Source: an uncultured Parabacteroides sp. (GTDB taxonomy: Bacteria; Bacteroidota; Bacteroidia; Bacteroidales; Tannerellaceae). Taken from it: a stretch of 64,000 bases of DNA. The notes below the pieces were generated by a model. That model did not search any database. It saw only the letters and a list, made by a program, of their open reading frames with translations, and was not told the DNA's origin. Shown here one piece after another: positions 9,901-18,119 of the stretch (positions within the stretch are counted from its first letter, which is position 1; the number at the start of each line of letters is the position of its first letter). The stretch covers positions 56,930-120,929 of the forward strand of contig CAAGLQ010000286.1 in NCBI GenBank assembly GCA_900770835.1. The letters run 5' to 3'. The position numbers were made by a program, and so were the translations under genes.

Positions 9901-12900
9901 CCTGACAGGTATTGCGACCTGCTTGGATGCTGGAGTACATCTTCACTTTGGATACGGCTATGCTTTGTCCGTTATAGACGCATTCCTGCTTTTCGGATTG
10001 GTAACTGTTCCCATCCTCCGTGGTGGCTTTGACCTGTATCTCGTGTCGAGATAGGTTGTGGGCATCGACGAGATCGCCGGTGATCGTCCAGATTCCGTTC
10101 AGTAAAGCGGTGTTCTCGCCGATCTTTTCCCCGTTGTCGTAGAGCTCAACCTTGGCATTGGGTAGGGTGTGCCCGGTCAGTGATAACTGGCTGGTGGTGG
10201 TGACACGGGGGATATCGACGCTTAATCCATCGGATTGCAGCAGGGTGTAGCCAATGGGTTGTTCCATGGTTTCTCCGTTTTCCTTGTGCAACCGGAGCAA
10301 TGCTCCCAATGTGTAGCTACCGACCTCGGTGGGTGTGAGATAGAAGCGAACGGCTTCTTGACTGTAAAACAGCGGGATCACTAACTGATCGTTCTCAACC
10401 GTGTAGGAGTGGAAGGTGTTTCCAATCTGGACCGAGTTTTCGACCATCTCGATGCCTTCGGGTAGGGGTAGGACTAACTCACAGCCGCTGAGTTGTTGCC
10501 AGAGGTTTGTGTTCAGTCCGATCTTGGCAGTCATCGTGGCGTAGTTGCCAATTACCACGTTTGTCGCATTGGCGTAGAAAGAGGCACTAATGCCATCGAC
10601 TGTGCTCTGTTCCTTGCGTAGTGCGGGCACCTCCTGTAGATTGAGCACAACGAGCTGGCCGCTGGTGATCTGGATGGGTTGCGCCGCATAGTCGGTACCG
10701 TTCTCCAACGGTGAGTTGGTCAGTTGGCTGAGCTCGGTGACATGGCTGTATAGGGTGTGATCCTGCAGGGTGACCAAAGTGTAGTTCCCATCGGGCAGGT
10801 GCTTCATCAAGAGCGCTTGGTCTTGGTAGCTTTGTTGGGTAACGAGTTTGCCTGCGGAATCATAGAGTACGCCTACGACCGGTTCAGTGCTGCTTTTCCC
10901 ATAACAGGCATGTAGATGGCCATACTCCACAATAGGGATATGAACCTTTGCTGCGCCCTCTTCGTCAATGGTGACGGTCTGACTGACGGTCTGGAAGCTT
11001 TGCTGTGTGCTACTTGCGGTGATCTTGATTTGGTCACCGGGCTGGACGCTCTCCGCAATGACGAGGTTGGCGGGCTCGACCTTGAAATCCGTGATTGCAC
11101 AACGCTGGGTCTCGTTATACAGGCTGTATGTGATTTGGCGGTAGTCGCTCATCCAATTGGTAGTGGTAGCGCTTTCATTATCTCTTGTGGGGGTTTGTGT
11201 GTAGGCGTAAGTCACTCCTATATTCGTATATTGGATGCTACTTAGCGCTGTTTTACCCCTCTCGAACTCTGATCCGTCACGTGTGTAATCCCAGACCGTA
11301 TCCTTCTGTTGGTAGCTGTTCGCTGTGTAACTTAAAACGGTGGGGACCTTGGCTACTGCGAGCGTATAGCGTCCTTGATTATCCGTCATGACGTGGGGTG
11401 TTCGGGTGTAGCGGCCCTCATAATTTTGTGTGGCTTTTACCTTGACATTGGCTAACGGTATGCCTGTGCCTGCATCAACGACCTGGCCCTTCAACGTGGC
11501 CTGTTCGTAGGGCTTTAAGGTATATACTAGGTCGGGCTGCTCGCTAGTCACGGTGTGACTCAGGGTTTCAGGCATTTGATAGGTGGTGACTAGGCTTTCC
11601 TCTTGTAATCCAATTTGACATTTTACGATTTTGCCTTGGGCAACCTTGCTCATTTTGGGTCCTGAGGTGATGTGGTTGTTTTGGGCATCTAACCAATTGA
11701 TTTGGGTTTGGCTGGTCAGGTCTTTCCCCGTGGGATCCTTGACGGTCATGCTAAGGTTGATCGGCTTTTTGAGGTTGTCGATCGTGGCCTGTACAGGCGC
11801 ATTGTTCACTTCGATGAGCTCGATATCTCCCAGAATGTCGTTCTGCTCGTTCTTGACGATCACACTCCATTGGGTATGGGGCAGGATATTAGTGAATTGG
11901 TATTCCTTGCGGCTGGTCATGACAAAACGGATGGTTTGTCCGTTCTTTCGGTTGATCAACTCTAACTTCATCGAGGCGAAATCTTTCGGATCGGCCTGCT
12001 CGGGTAACGAGATCAGCACGGTCTGCCAATCTTCCTGACTACTCTGGATGTTCATCTGACCCCAATAGGTGTCTGCCTGGTAGGCTGCAATGGCCTCCCT
12101 GGGTACAAAGACGGTGATGTTTGCCAACGGTTGATTGGTTGGGGGCATATCCATTGACGGAGGGGTGAGCTGTGAACAGTAGATTAAATTGAGGTTGGGA
12201 CAGCCGCTGAAGGTCCCTCCATGGATCTTCGTGATCGAACTGGGTAGGTGGAAGGTGTGCAGGTTCGCTAATAGGGGTTGCCCGATCGGTAGCTCGGTCA
12301 TACCGGTGACTCGACTGAGGTCGATCTCGGTACAGTTAGAGAACCAGTTCAGGACATCGTAATCGTAATTATTGGAGGGCTTCATAGCACCTGTCAGGAT
12401 GAAACTTAACACCTGATCCCGTTCCTCATAGGAGAGGACTTGGTTAATGGTCGAGGCTAATTTATTGATGGCGAAGTCGCTGATATCCAAAACGCCCTTT
12501 TCGGGATCCCAGACATTGGCGCCTGGGCTGCCTGGGTCTTGGGGGTTATAGGTGAAACGGGCCTCGACGATGCAGTCACCCTCTGGCATCATGAACCGTT
12601 TGGTGGCATCCGTGGAGAAGAGTTCGCCGTTGATAAACCATCCGTCGAAAGTGTATCCCGGGTGGGGATAGGCGGTGTTGTAATAGTACTCCCCGGCTTT
12701 GTAACGTTGACTGGCGATGTTGACCCGACCACCGGATTCTGGCACGGCCATGGCTTGTAGGTTATAGTACAGGGTGCCATCGGGGTCTTTAGGATTATCT
12801 GGTACATACGTGAAGTGGGCGTAGTAGGTGACATCATGGTCGGGCATGTCGAATCGGTAGGGGCACGAGGTGGAGACGGTCTGCCCCTCACAGGTCCACG

Positions 12901-13090
12901 ATATGAACTTGCAGTTGGCCTTTGGATAGGCTTGGAGGGTGACTCGTGTTCCCTCGGCAGCGGTCTCATAGTTGGCGGTAGCTGTGCCACAGGCGGCGGG
13001 ATCAGCGATGACCGTGATTTTGTATTCCTGCGAGAAGAGGGGCAGGATACCGATTGCTATGAACAATAGGGTGGTATAGAATGCTCTCAT
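6992..13090 (-). CDS. Giant T9SS-exported multidomain surface protein
   Basis: A 2032-residue exported protein. A signal peptide (MRAFYTTLLFIAIGILPLFS) is followed by two InlB-B/Listeria-Bacteroides-type repeats (about 22-180, with FISWTCEGQ and FDGWFINGE). An LRR_5-like segment lies near 210-345 and a carboxypeptidase-regulatory-like domain near 540-590 (LKGQVVDAGTGIPLANVKV). Ig-like modules follow, with a second regulatory-like domain near 1560-1660. A chitobiase-C-like module (IYYTTDGSCPCDPS) precedes a C-terminal T9SS sorting domain (LYPLPVRDRLHIQS..., GAYILKIVSDKGTATIRKI). The start codon overlaps the stop of the upstream LRR gene in an ATGA, so the two are translationally coupled and probably act together at the cell surface. 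The central 1250-1500 region is helical and unusual for such proteins. No enzyme motif was seen; an adhesin or scaffold role is inferred. Confidence 0.85.
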   Translation of the reverse strand: MRAFYTTLLFIAIGILPLFSQEYKITVIADPAACGTATANYETAAEGTRVTLQAYPKANCKFISWTCEGQTVSTSCPYRFDMPDHDVTYYAHFTYVPDNPKDPDGTLYYNLQAMAVPESGGRVNIASQRYKAGEYYYNTAYPHPGYTFDGWFINGELFSTDATKRFMMPEGDCIVEARFTYNPQDPGSPGANVWDPEKGVLDISDFAINKLASTINQVLSYEERDQVLSFILTGAMKPSNNYDYDVLNWFSNCTEIDLSRVTGMTELPIGQPLLANLHTFHLPSSITKIHGGTFSGCPNLNLIYCSQLTPPSMDMPPTNQPLANITVFVPREAIAAYQADTYWGQMNIQSSQEDWQTVLISLPEQADPKDFASMKLELINRKNGQTIRFVMTSRKEYQFTNILPHTQWSVIVKNEQNDILGDIELIEVNNAPVQATIDNLKKPINLSMTVKDPTGKDLTSQTQINWLDAQNNHITSGPKMSKVAQGKIVKCQIGLQEESLVTTYQMPETLSHTVTSEQPDLVYTLKPYEQATLKGQVVDAGTGIPLANVKVKATQNYEGRYTRTPHVMTDNQGRYTLAVAKVPTVLSYTANSYQQKDTVWDYTRDGSEFERGKTALSSIQYTNIGVTYAYTQTPTRDNESATTTNWMSDYRQITYSLYNETQRCAITDFKVEPANLVIAESVQPGDQIKITASSTQQSFQTVSQTVTIDEEGAAKVHIPIVEYGHLHACYGKSSTEPVVGVLYDSAGKLVTQQSYQDQALLMKHLPDGNYTLVTLQDHTLYSHVTELSQLTNSPLENGTDYAAQPIQITSGQLVVLNLQEVPALRKEQSTVDGISASFYANATNVVIGNYATMTAKIGLNTNLWQQLSGCELVLPLPEGIEMVENSVQIGNTFHSYTVENDQLVIPLFYSQEAVRFYLTPTEVGSYTLGALLRLHKENGETMEQPIGYTLLQSDGLSVDIPRVTTTSQLSLTGHTLPNAKVELYDNGEKIGENTALLNGIWTITGDLVDAHNLSRHEIQVKATTEDGNSYQSEKQECVYNGQSIAVSKVKMYSSIQAGRNTCQVFDFLHPSTQSDYYTYSPVFPQFTFTIEFTQNDPDKVKDVVLYVKTSKSGWHPLKATYDTTQQLWTTVGEFGTSGDADLPVNVSVDFTQENTVVPLDNDYLLQRYAWSNSFKEAEETLPEPEIDTRVFDAMSDEEYLSYLETHQEEPPVVEDTEQWGLDEQTYTLEDGRKVTTQRTTCEGLSEVDLQNDENYMTMTTTTGSNCYLKRTEGEVDFIDFRNNVRLRMTYEPDPQLAQLRAIDWNMVASFSATFVSVINAMDDHWQFITNFLKNRELAANTSYRMAESGYKMQTTQIEVLNKRIANAPNVFWQAKWKAHLKTAKLVQKAHQVTMSNNMRIIRCIKGILSVFGSGIDLAINARKGYQAVQDWSDIFRSIEEVDCPGMDRLLMQAWLLYLPINTFYTSACLADLATLATLRCTITAEMSLLFVNISIWEAFFGDLIDMNAQWAIRSQIPSLNCNDPKPLSNPDKLKNGGQHKSNTPDKKYAIDPSGYVYEGVFSNRVEGAKTTLYFKENSDNPDTESEPILWDASEYAQENPLYTDKEGFYRWDVPEGLWQVKYEKQGYETSYSDWLPVPPPQLDVNMGMRQLVEPSVLNVRAYEDAVEITFDKYMQPATLNTDNIKIRVGDQAVTGTLRLLNEEVSYEGNEDTYASKVRFDAEQPFEGTEVKVFVSYLVTSYADMNMAEDYLQSIPIEKEIKEIVCDDKVTMEHGTSKSLTIQINPKEAAAGRQLNVSSSAASIAQPQASAVTIDNNGKAQVTIKALLPGNAKLTFEVEDTDKRAEMLVNVTPVEEILQTANPTASIRSETTVELGTEVTLDTETIGATIYYTTDGSCPCDPSASVKIYDDTPIKLDQVGTFIIKAMAKAPGRADSEIAKFIYTVVDPTDNAIVESDQILLYPLPVRDRLHIQSPTPMQSITLLSMDGKVMLTQPSDRNEDYIDVSPIPAGAYILKIVSDKGTATIRKIIKAN

Positions 13091-15603
13091 GACTTGACGT
13101 TGATTAGTTGATGAACGTGTTGACTGATGACCAGGTAGATGCCTGGTTTGACATAGGCGGTTTCTCCGGCGGCGTAGTGGCCGATTAGCTGACCGGCGGG
13201 GGTATAGAGCGCATAAGGCTCATCCATTTGAATCTGTCCCGATGCGAGGTGGATCTGGGTTTGGTCGGCCTGGATGGCCTCACTGGCCACGGCATCGCCT
13301 AAGGTGACGATAAACCGATTGTCGTGATATCCGGCTTCCGCCTCGAAACTATATTCGCCCTCGAACAACTGGGTCTTGCCGGTCACTTGGTCGGTGATCC
13401 AAACGGGGGTGTTGGAGCTTGTTGTTAGCTGGATACGGTAGGTTCCCTTACTGGGTGCATAGTAGCCGATCTGTACCTGCCCGTCGCTTAGGGGTCGTTC
13501 GTTGATGGCGTAGCGGATTTCGTTCTCTACGGTGTAGAGCAACGGCACCTGGTTGTCTGCTTCAATGAACTTGGAGGCGTCCTTGTCTAACTCGTAGCTC
13601 CTTGAGGCCTGCTCGTTAATGACAAACCGGGTGCGGTCGTTGTGGGTGTCATTGAATAACCAGAGGTTATACAGCTGACGGGTGGTGCCGATGCTGCTAC
13701 GCAAACGGGCTCCCTCCAAATAGGCCATGGCCTCGGCCTTATTCATGCGTCCCTCCTTCTTGAAGGTGATGGCTGACTGTGTGAATGGCTTCTGGACAAA
13801 GAAGGCTTCGTTGGGTTGGAGTACATAGGGGTCATCGATCGGCGAATAGGCCTCGTAACGGCTCTTGCTCGGTACGTAAACGGTAATAGGTGCCGTGAAA
13901 TCTGTTTGGTCGATCCGAAAATAACAGGGGTAGGGGTTACCGATGAAGTTCCAGGATCGGTGTTGCTCCTTGCTGCTTGGATATTCTTTCAAATTGATCG
14001 AGACGGATTCCGTGGCGAATAGGTTGTTCTTGTTCGTGTTATCCACAGCGGGGAAATAGAACTCGGCCGGGGCATTCAACGTACTCAGGATATAGCCTTC
14101 GTAGGCGTTCATCTGGTCGGCGGTGGTAAGGTTTTCCCAACCCGTACCGGTTTGGTACGCCCGGTTGTAACTGTTGTATTTGCGGATGACATATACGTCT
14201 TCGATATCCGTGCAGATATCGGAGAGCTTGACATCGTAAGGGAATGAGAGGAAATACCAGTAGTTTGGGTTATCCAGGTTTAACCAGGTCTCGATCTTAT
14301 CGGCAACGATTGGTCCGTTGGCTATCAGGGTGGTGTGCTTCTGTTGGTACAGGTCATCTACCGCTGAATAGCCTCTCTGGTAGGCTAACAAATGGCTCTG
14401 GAAATATTGACCCAAGCGTAAGGTCGTTGTGCCGGTGTAGGTGACTTCGCCCTGTTGTTCAGTACTGCTATTTGTATTGGGGTATCTCCAGCCTATCATG
14501 AGGCCGCCATCTGGGGCGAAGATAGAGGGCTGATCTATCGTGGCCTGGTGATTGATGAAAGCAAAGGATAATGGCTGTTCCAGCGGGTAAATGTTATAAA
14601 ACGATGACCATCCGCTGCTGTTCCGATAGAGATTGACGGAAGGGGCGGGTACGTATAACTTGATATCGCTCATGTCTATCTCTCCCATCGGGCAGTACAT
14701 GGTCTCTGGCGGTGTGATGGATTGGCAATAGATTTGCTTCAGGTTACTGCATCCGATGAATTCTTCGCCGATGATATGCAACATAGAGGGCAGCTCAATC
14801 GTAGTCAGGGCAGTACATGCTAAAAAGGCTTCGCCGTGCATGTCTGTCAGGGCGTCTCCCATACGTACTTGGCTCAATTGGGAGCAGTTGGCAAAGATGC
14901 GTTGTCCGAGACTTACGACATTCTGTAAGTCGATGGAGGTTAATCCGCAATTGGCAAAGGCCTCGTACTCGATGGTTGTGAGCGTGGTGGGTAGGGTGAC
15001 CTTTGTGAGTGCCTCGCAGTCCTTGAAACAGAACGGGGGCAGTGTTTCTAGTCCCTCTGGTAACTCGATCTCGGTTAGGCGTGCGCCCTCGAAGGCATTG
15101 TTCTGGATCTCTTTGAGTCCTACCGGGAGGGTAATGGTCTGTATGCCGGTTTGATAGAAGGCGTAGCCCCCAATGACACTGACTGCGCTTAACTCCACGG
15201 TGGTCAGTTGGGTGCAGCCCCCAAATGCGCTGGCACCAATTGTCTCAAGGGCGGGTAGCTTGACGGTGTTGAGTTGTTCCAATCTTTGTACGAAGTTGTC
15301 GGGTAAGGCCTTGATGGTGGCTCCGCTGAGATCGATGGAGCTCAAATTTGTCATGCGCTTGAAGAGACTGAGGTCAGTCTCGTTCAACGTGCCGCCGACT
15401 TGGATCGCCTGGATATCTGTCCATGCTAATCCTTGTGCAAGGATCGATTGGGCGAGCTCTCCGGGGTTGGCCACCTGAAATACTGATACAGGGGTGCTGG
15501 TTGCTACTGCCGGAACTGCGGGTTCCGCTTGTATGGGCTGTATGTCGGCGAGACTGAGCGTGCCGAACAGCGTGGCTGCTACTAAAGTACGATTGATGTG
15601 CAT
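13087..15603 (-). CDS. BspA-like leucine-rich-repeat surface protein
   Basis: An 838-residue exported protein with an N-terminal signal (about 1-27). It has roughly ten LRR_5/BspA-type repeats between residues 70 and 330, with the alternating pattern IGASAFGGCTQLTTVELS, IEYEAFANCGLTSIDL, and similar. The repeats end in YCQSITPP, typical of the last BspA repeat. The rest resembles the surface/beta-sandwich region of Bacteroidota exported proteins (WYFLSFPYDVKLSDI, WNFIGNPYPCYFRIDQ). The end (YALYTPAGQLIGHYAAG...GIYLVISQHVHQLINVKS) looks like a short T9SS-type sorting domain. It is first in a two-gene operon with the giant protein; their ATGA overlap implies coupled translation. An adhesin role is inferred from the family. 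Confidence 0.85.
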   Translation of the reverse strand: MHINRTLVAATLFGTLSLADIQPIQAEPAVPAVATSTPVSVFQVANPGELAQSILAQGLAWTDIQAIQVGGTLNETDLSLFKRMTNLSSIDLSGATIKALPDNFVQRLEQLNTVKLPALETIGASAFGGCTQLTTVELSAVSVIGGYAFYQTGIQTITLPVGLKEIQNNAFEGARLTEIELPEGLETLPPFCFKDCEALTKVTLPTTLTTIEYEAFANCGLTSIDLQNVVSLGQRIFANCSQLSQVRMGDALTDMHGEAFLACTALTTIELPSMLHIIGEEFIGCSNLKQIYCQSITPPETMYCPMGEIDMSDIKLYVPAPSVNLYRNSSGWSSFYNIYPLEQPLSFAFINHQATIDQPSIFAPDGGLMIGWRYPNTNSSTEQQGEVTYTGTTTLRLGQYFQSHLLAYQRGYSAVDDLYQQKHTTLIANGPIVADKIETWLNLDNPNYWYFLSFPYDVKLSDICTDIEDVYVIRKYNSYNRAYQTGTGWENLTTADQMNAYEGYILSTLNAPAEFYFPAVDNTNKNNLFATESVSINLKEYPSSKEQHRSWNFIGNPYPCYFRIDQTDFTAPITVYVPSKSRYEAYSPIDDPYVLQPNEAFFVQKPFTQSAITFKKEGRMNKAEAMAYLEGARLRSSIGTTRQLYNLWLFNDTHNDRTRFVINEQASRSYELDKDASKFIEADNQVPLLYTVENEIRYAINERPLSDGQVQIGYYAPSKGTYRIQLTTSSNTPVWITDQVTGKTQLFEGEYSFEAEAGYHDNRFIVTLGDAVASEAIQADQTQIHLASGQIQMDEPYALYTPAGQLIGHYAAGETAYVKPGIYLVISQHVHQLINVKS

Positions 15604-16074
15604 ATAGTACTCATTGATGGTTGATAAATCTGCGTTTCGGATTGACGGGTTGTGTCCACCTGATCAAACTCTATTGGGCCAAAGAAGGTCGCTGTCTCAC
15701 TCCGGGCGTTTGTATCGGAGCTTCTGGCGACGATTCTAATTTTCATAAGTGTCTGATTTTGGCAGTTGTGGAGCACATCGTGCAATCCATTGCAAACATA
15801 CGAATTAGTTACTGTGGGTGGTGCGGATGGAGGGTGAGATTTTACATTTATTTAGGGAGTAATAGTAAGATAACCTGTTTTATTACTCAATACTCGATCC
15901 AACTTAATCACAGGAGTATTCTAGATATGATATGGTTGATTGTATATTTCGTTTGTTTCCTTCTATTTTGAGCAGCCTTCAACCCCTTCACCATAAGTGA
16001 CATGTTAGATTAATATGACTGCCAATAGGCCACATTTAATATATGTAGTCATAGAATATCAAAGGGTCTCACCT
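15604..16074. other. Intergenic region upstream of the LRR gene
   Basis: No convincing gene. On the minus strand a -7-like TATGTTTG lies at 15793-15800, about 190 bp before the LRR gene start, without a clear -33. The remaining part, next to the end of the 16075 gene, is AT rich and holds no clear terminator. Confidence 0.4.
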
Positions 16075-17961
16075 TCATATGTTTCGCACCAATCGGATTC
16101 TGTGCTTTTGAGTTTTAGTTCCCCACGATACATCACCTGTTGCGAAATAAATATACCAACCGAGTGCAGCTCCCCATTCGCTCGAGGACCAATAATAGTC
16201 CGTAGAAATTTCTTTCCCTCCTATTTTTGAAAGTGCTTCATTAATCTCTGTTTTATAGACATATAGTAAAGCTAATTGCATACAGGTTGGGATAAACCAA
16301 TCACTGTAACCTAAGGCATCCTCTGAGGCTAAGAATGTTTTTAGTAACTGACACATGGGTGGATAATCTGTGTATTCACCTATTGCTGGGACTAACATTA
16401 AATATTGGCTTTGTTGATAGCCGGATTTATTGGCAAGCACATATTTGCTATCATCTTTTGGCCAACTCTCTGGGAACCCCAACGGATTTGATGACACTGC
16501 ATAATTACCATTAATTGTTGGTAGGTGACCGGAACTATATGTTTCATTAGCTGATCTGTAGCTTATGAAATCTTGGACATCCAATAAATTATTCATGGTA
16601 GAACCGGATATACCCCAATAGAAGTAATAATAATTTGTGTTACTTACTCCGTATTCGGAATAAGATTGTTGATAAGACATATTATTGTCCTCGTTTTTTT
16701 CTATCATCAAATACTGATCTAGAACTGAATTCACTAATCCTACTGCAATACAGTCAGAAGTTGCTTCTGATACAGTGACGGGTTCATTATTAGTTGAAAT
16801 TGCATAGACGCCATCTGGTACCTTCCTCCAATAATTTGGAATTGTTCCGTTAAAAGTAATAATGACATTACAATTTATATCAGTTATTTTAATGGTGCGA
16901 ATATAACCTTCCAAATATTGGCTGATTGTGCCAGCAGAAGTACTAACTTCTTTAGGTTTACTCCCATCAGTTAATCCACAAGCCTTGATGATTAAAGTTG
17001 AGTTATTTACATCGGTTGAAAAGGCAATATCCTTATAATCTCCATTAAATGTAACAGAATGATTCCCGATCCACAGGATAGGCTCACCTAAACCATTGTA
17101 TCCCCAATCGCCTATATGTACATTGGATATTCCCATTTCGTCTTGATCAATTGTTAGCGTGTATTCGTATCTGACACCTTGTTCAAACTGAGTGCCTGGT
17201 GTGACAACGTAATATTCGTTTCCATCCACCCAAAGGGTTATCCTTACGGGTGATGTTTCACCATTGGGGATAACAAGTGTATGCACATATTGACCTGCTT
17301 CATCCATCGTTAGGTCAACGTTTTGGGTGATCATAGAATTGACTCCGATATAGTCATGAAATTTGCCAGTCTCTGCATTCATTTGTGCAGCTTGGGCTAT
17401 TCCGTTCCCATTCAATCCTACTTTAGTGATTGATCCAGTGCCTGTATAAGTGCCTCGCTTGATATTTAGGGTAATGACAGACAGGGCATGTTCCATTTCG
17501 ATGGTGGCCGTGTGATTATCGGTGTTCACCTCAATTGTATTCCCTGCATACATATAATCTGTTTGCTCTGCAGTTGTTACAGGTATAGCAGTTACGTCGC
17601 TTACATCTTCGTCGTACGGATAATAGGCATGGATGGAGCAGAGCTCATTATTCAAATAAACGGCATGTTCCGGTTGCCATAGTTGTTCCTCCTCATTGGA
17701 TGTGGCAGTGAATTTGAAATTCCTTAGGTCATGCTGATAGAGATCGTTGGGATCTACATTTCGCATGAATAGTCCGATGGAACTACCGTCGGGGAGTGCA
17801 TTGGAAAGATTGACGTCTTTGGTGGTGTATGTGTCTGTTCTGACCTTGATTGAAAGAAGGTTTTTGGCGTCTTTGTTATCTGTTACTGAGTACTCGAGTA
17901 TATTTTGGCAGCTCACTAAAAGCATTAGTGTGGCTGTTACAATTGAAATGAATCGTTTCAT
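16075..17961 (-). CDS. Fimbrillin-like lipoprotein with DUF1566-type C-terminal domain
   Basis: A 628-residue lipoprotein (signal MKRFISIVTATLMLLVSC, lipidated Cys18). The N-terminal half is Mfa/fimbrillin-like: SIGLFMRNVD, IHAYYPYDEDVSDVTAIPV, TDYMYAGNT, ATIEMEHALSVITLNIKRG, TYTGTGSITKV. The C-terminal part (about 395-628) resembles the DUF1566/Lcl C-lectin-like fold, with DWFIPTCMQLALLY and the closing YYWSSSEWGAALGWYIYFATGDVSW...HRIRLVRNI. This tail is shared in pattern with the partial gene at the right end of the window. It is likely a surface fimbrial or adhesin subunit. A consensus promoter lies directly upstream, and an IscB element is inserted just beyond it. Confidence 0.82.
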   Translation of the reverse strand: MKRFISIVTATLMLLVSCQNILEYSVTDNKDAKNLLSIKVRTDTYTTKDVNLSNALPDGSSIGLFMRNVDPNDLYQHDLRNFKFTATSNEEEQLWQPEHAVYLNNELCSIHAYYPYDEDVSDVTAIPVTTAEQTDYMYAGNTIEVNTDNHTATIEMEHALSVITLNIKRGTYTGTGSITKVGLNGNGIAQAAQMNAETGKFHDYIGVNSMITQNVDLTMDEAGQYVHTLVIPNGETSPVRITLWVDGNEYYVVTPGTQFEQGVRYEYTLTIDQDEMGISNVHIGDWGYNGLGEPILWIGNHSVTFNGDYKDIAFSTDVNNSTLIIKACGLTDGSKPKEVSTSAGTISQYLEGYIRTIKITDINCNVIITFNGTIPNYWRKVPDGVYAISTNNEPVTVSEATSDCIAVGLVNSVLDQYLMIEKNEDNNMSYQQSYSEYGVSNTNYYYFYWGISGSTMNNLLDVQDFISYRSANETYSSGHLPTINGNYAVSSNPLGFPESWPKDDSKYVLANKSGYQQSQYLMLVPAIGEYTDYPPMCQLLKTFLASEDALGYSDWFIPTCMQLALLYVYKTEINEALSKIGGKEISTDYYWSSSEWGAALGWYIYFATGDVSWGTKTQKHRIRLVRNI

Positions 17962-17988
17962 AGTTCTTCGGTTTTACTTTTTGTGCGA

Positions 17989-18020
17989 CAAATGTACAGT
18001 TGATTCGCTTCAAATACAAA
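17989..18020 (-). promoter_or_regulatory. Promoter of the 16075 fimbrillin-like gene
   Basis: On the minus strand TTTG (18017-18020) is followed after 20 bp by TACATTTG (17989-17996). The start codon is 28 bp further on. The promoter lies outside the inverted repeat that bounds the IscB element. Confidence 0.75.
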
Positions 18021-18068
18021 TTGTATTGGATTGTTTATGGATTTTGTGGGTGGGTGGTTGTTATTGAC

Positions 18069-18086
18069 TCAAGTTTCGGAAGTACA
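18069..18086 (+). repeat. Left copy of the 18-bp inverted repeat
   Basis: Perfect match, in opposite orientation, to 19680-19697. It lies 33 bp beyond the iscB stop codon. Confidence 0.9.
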
Positions 18087-18119
18087 TATATAAATAATAA
18101 AAGTCAATTATACAAACAA

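Noticed and set aside
10873..13069. Long antisense frames within the giant T9SS gene
   Set aside because: They mirror the codon structure of the real gene and their translations lack domains; they are shadows.
15621..15971. 116-codon rightward ORF upstream of the LRR gene
   Set aside because: It overlaps the promoter region of the leftward gene and its translation shows no domain, signal or coding-like composition.
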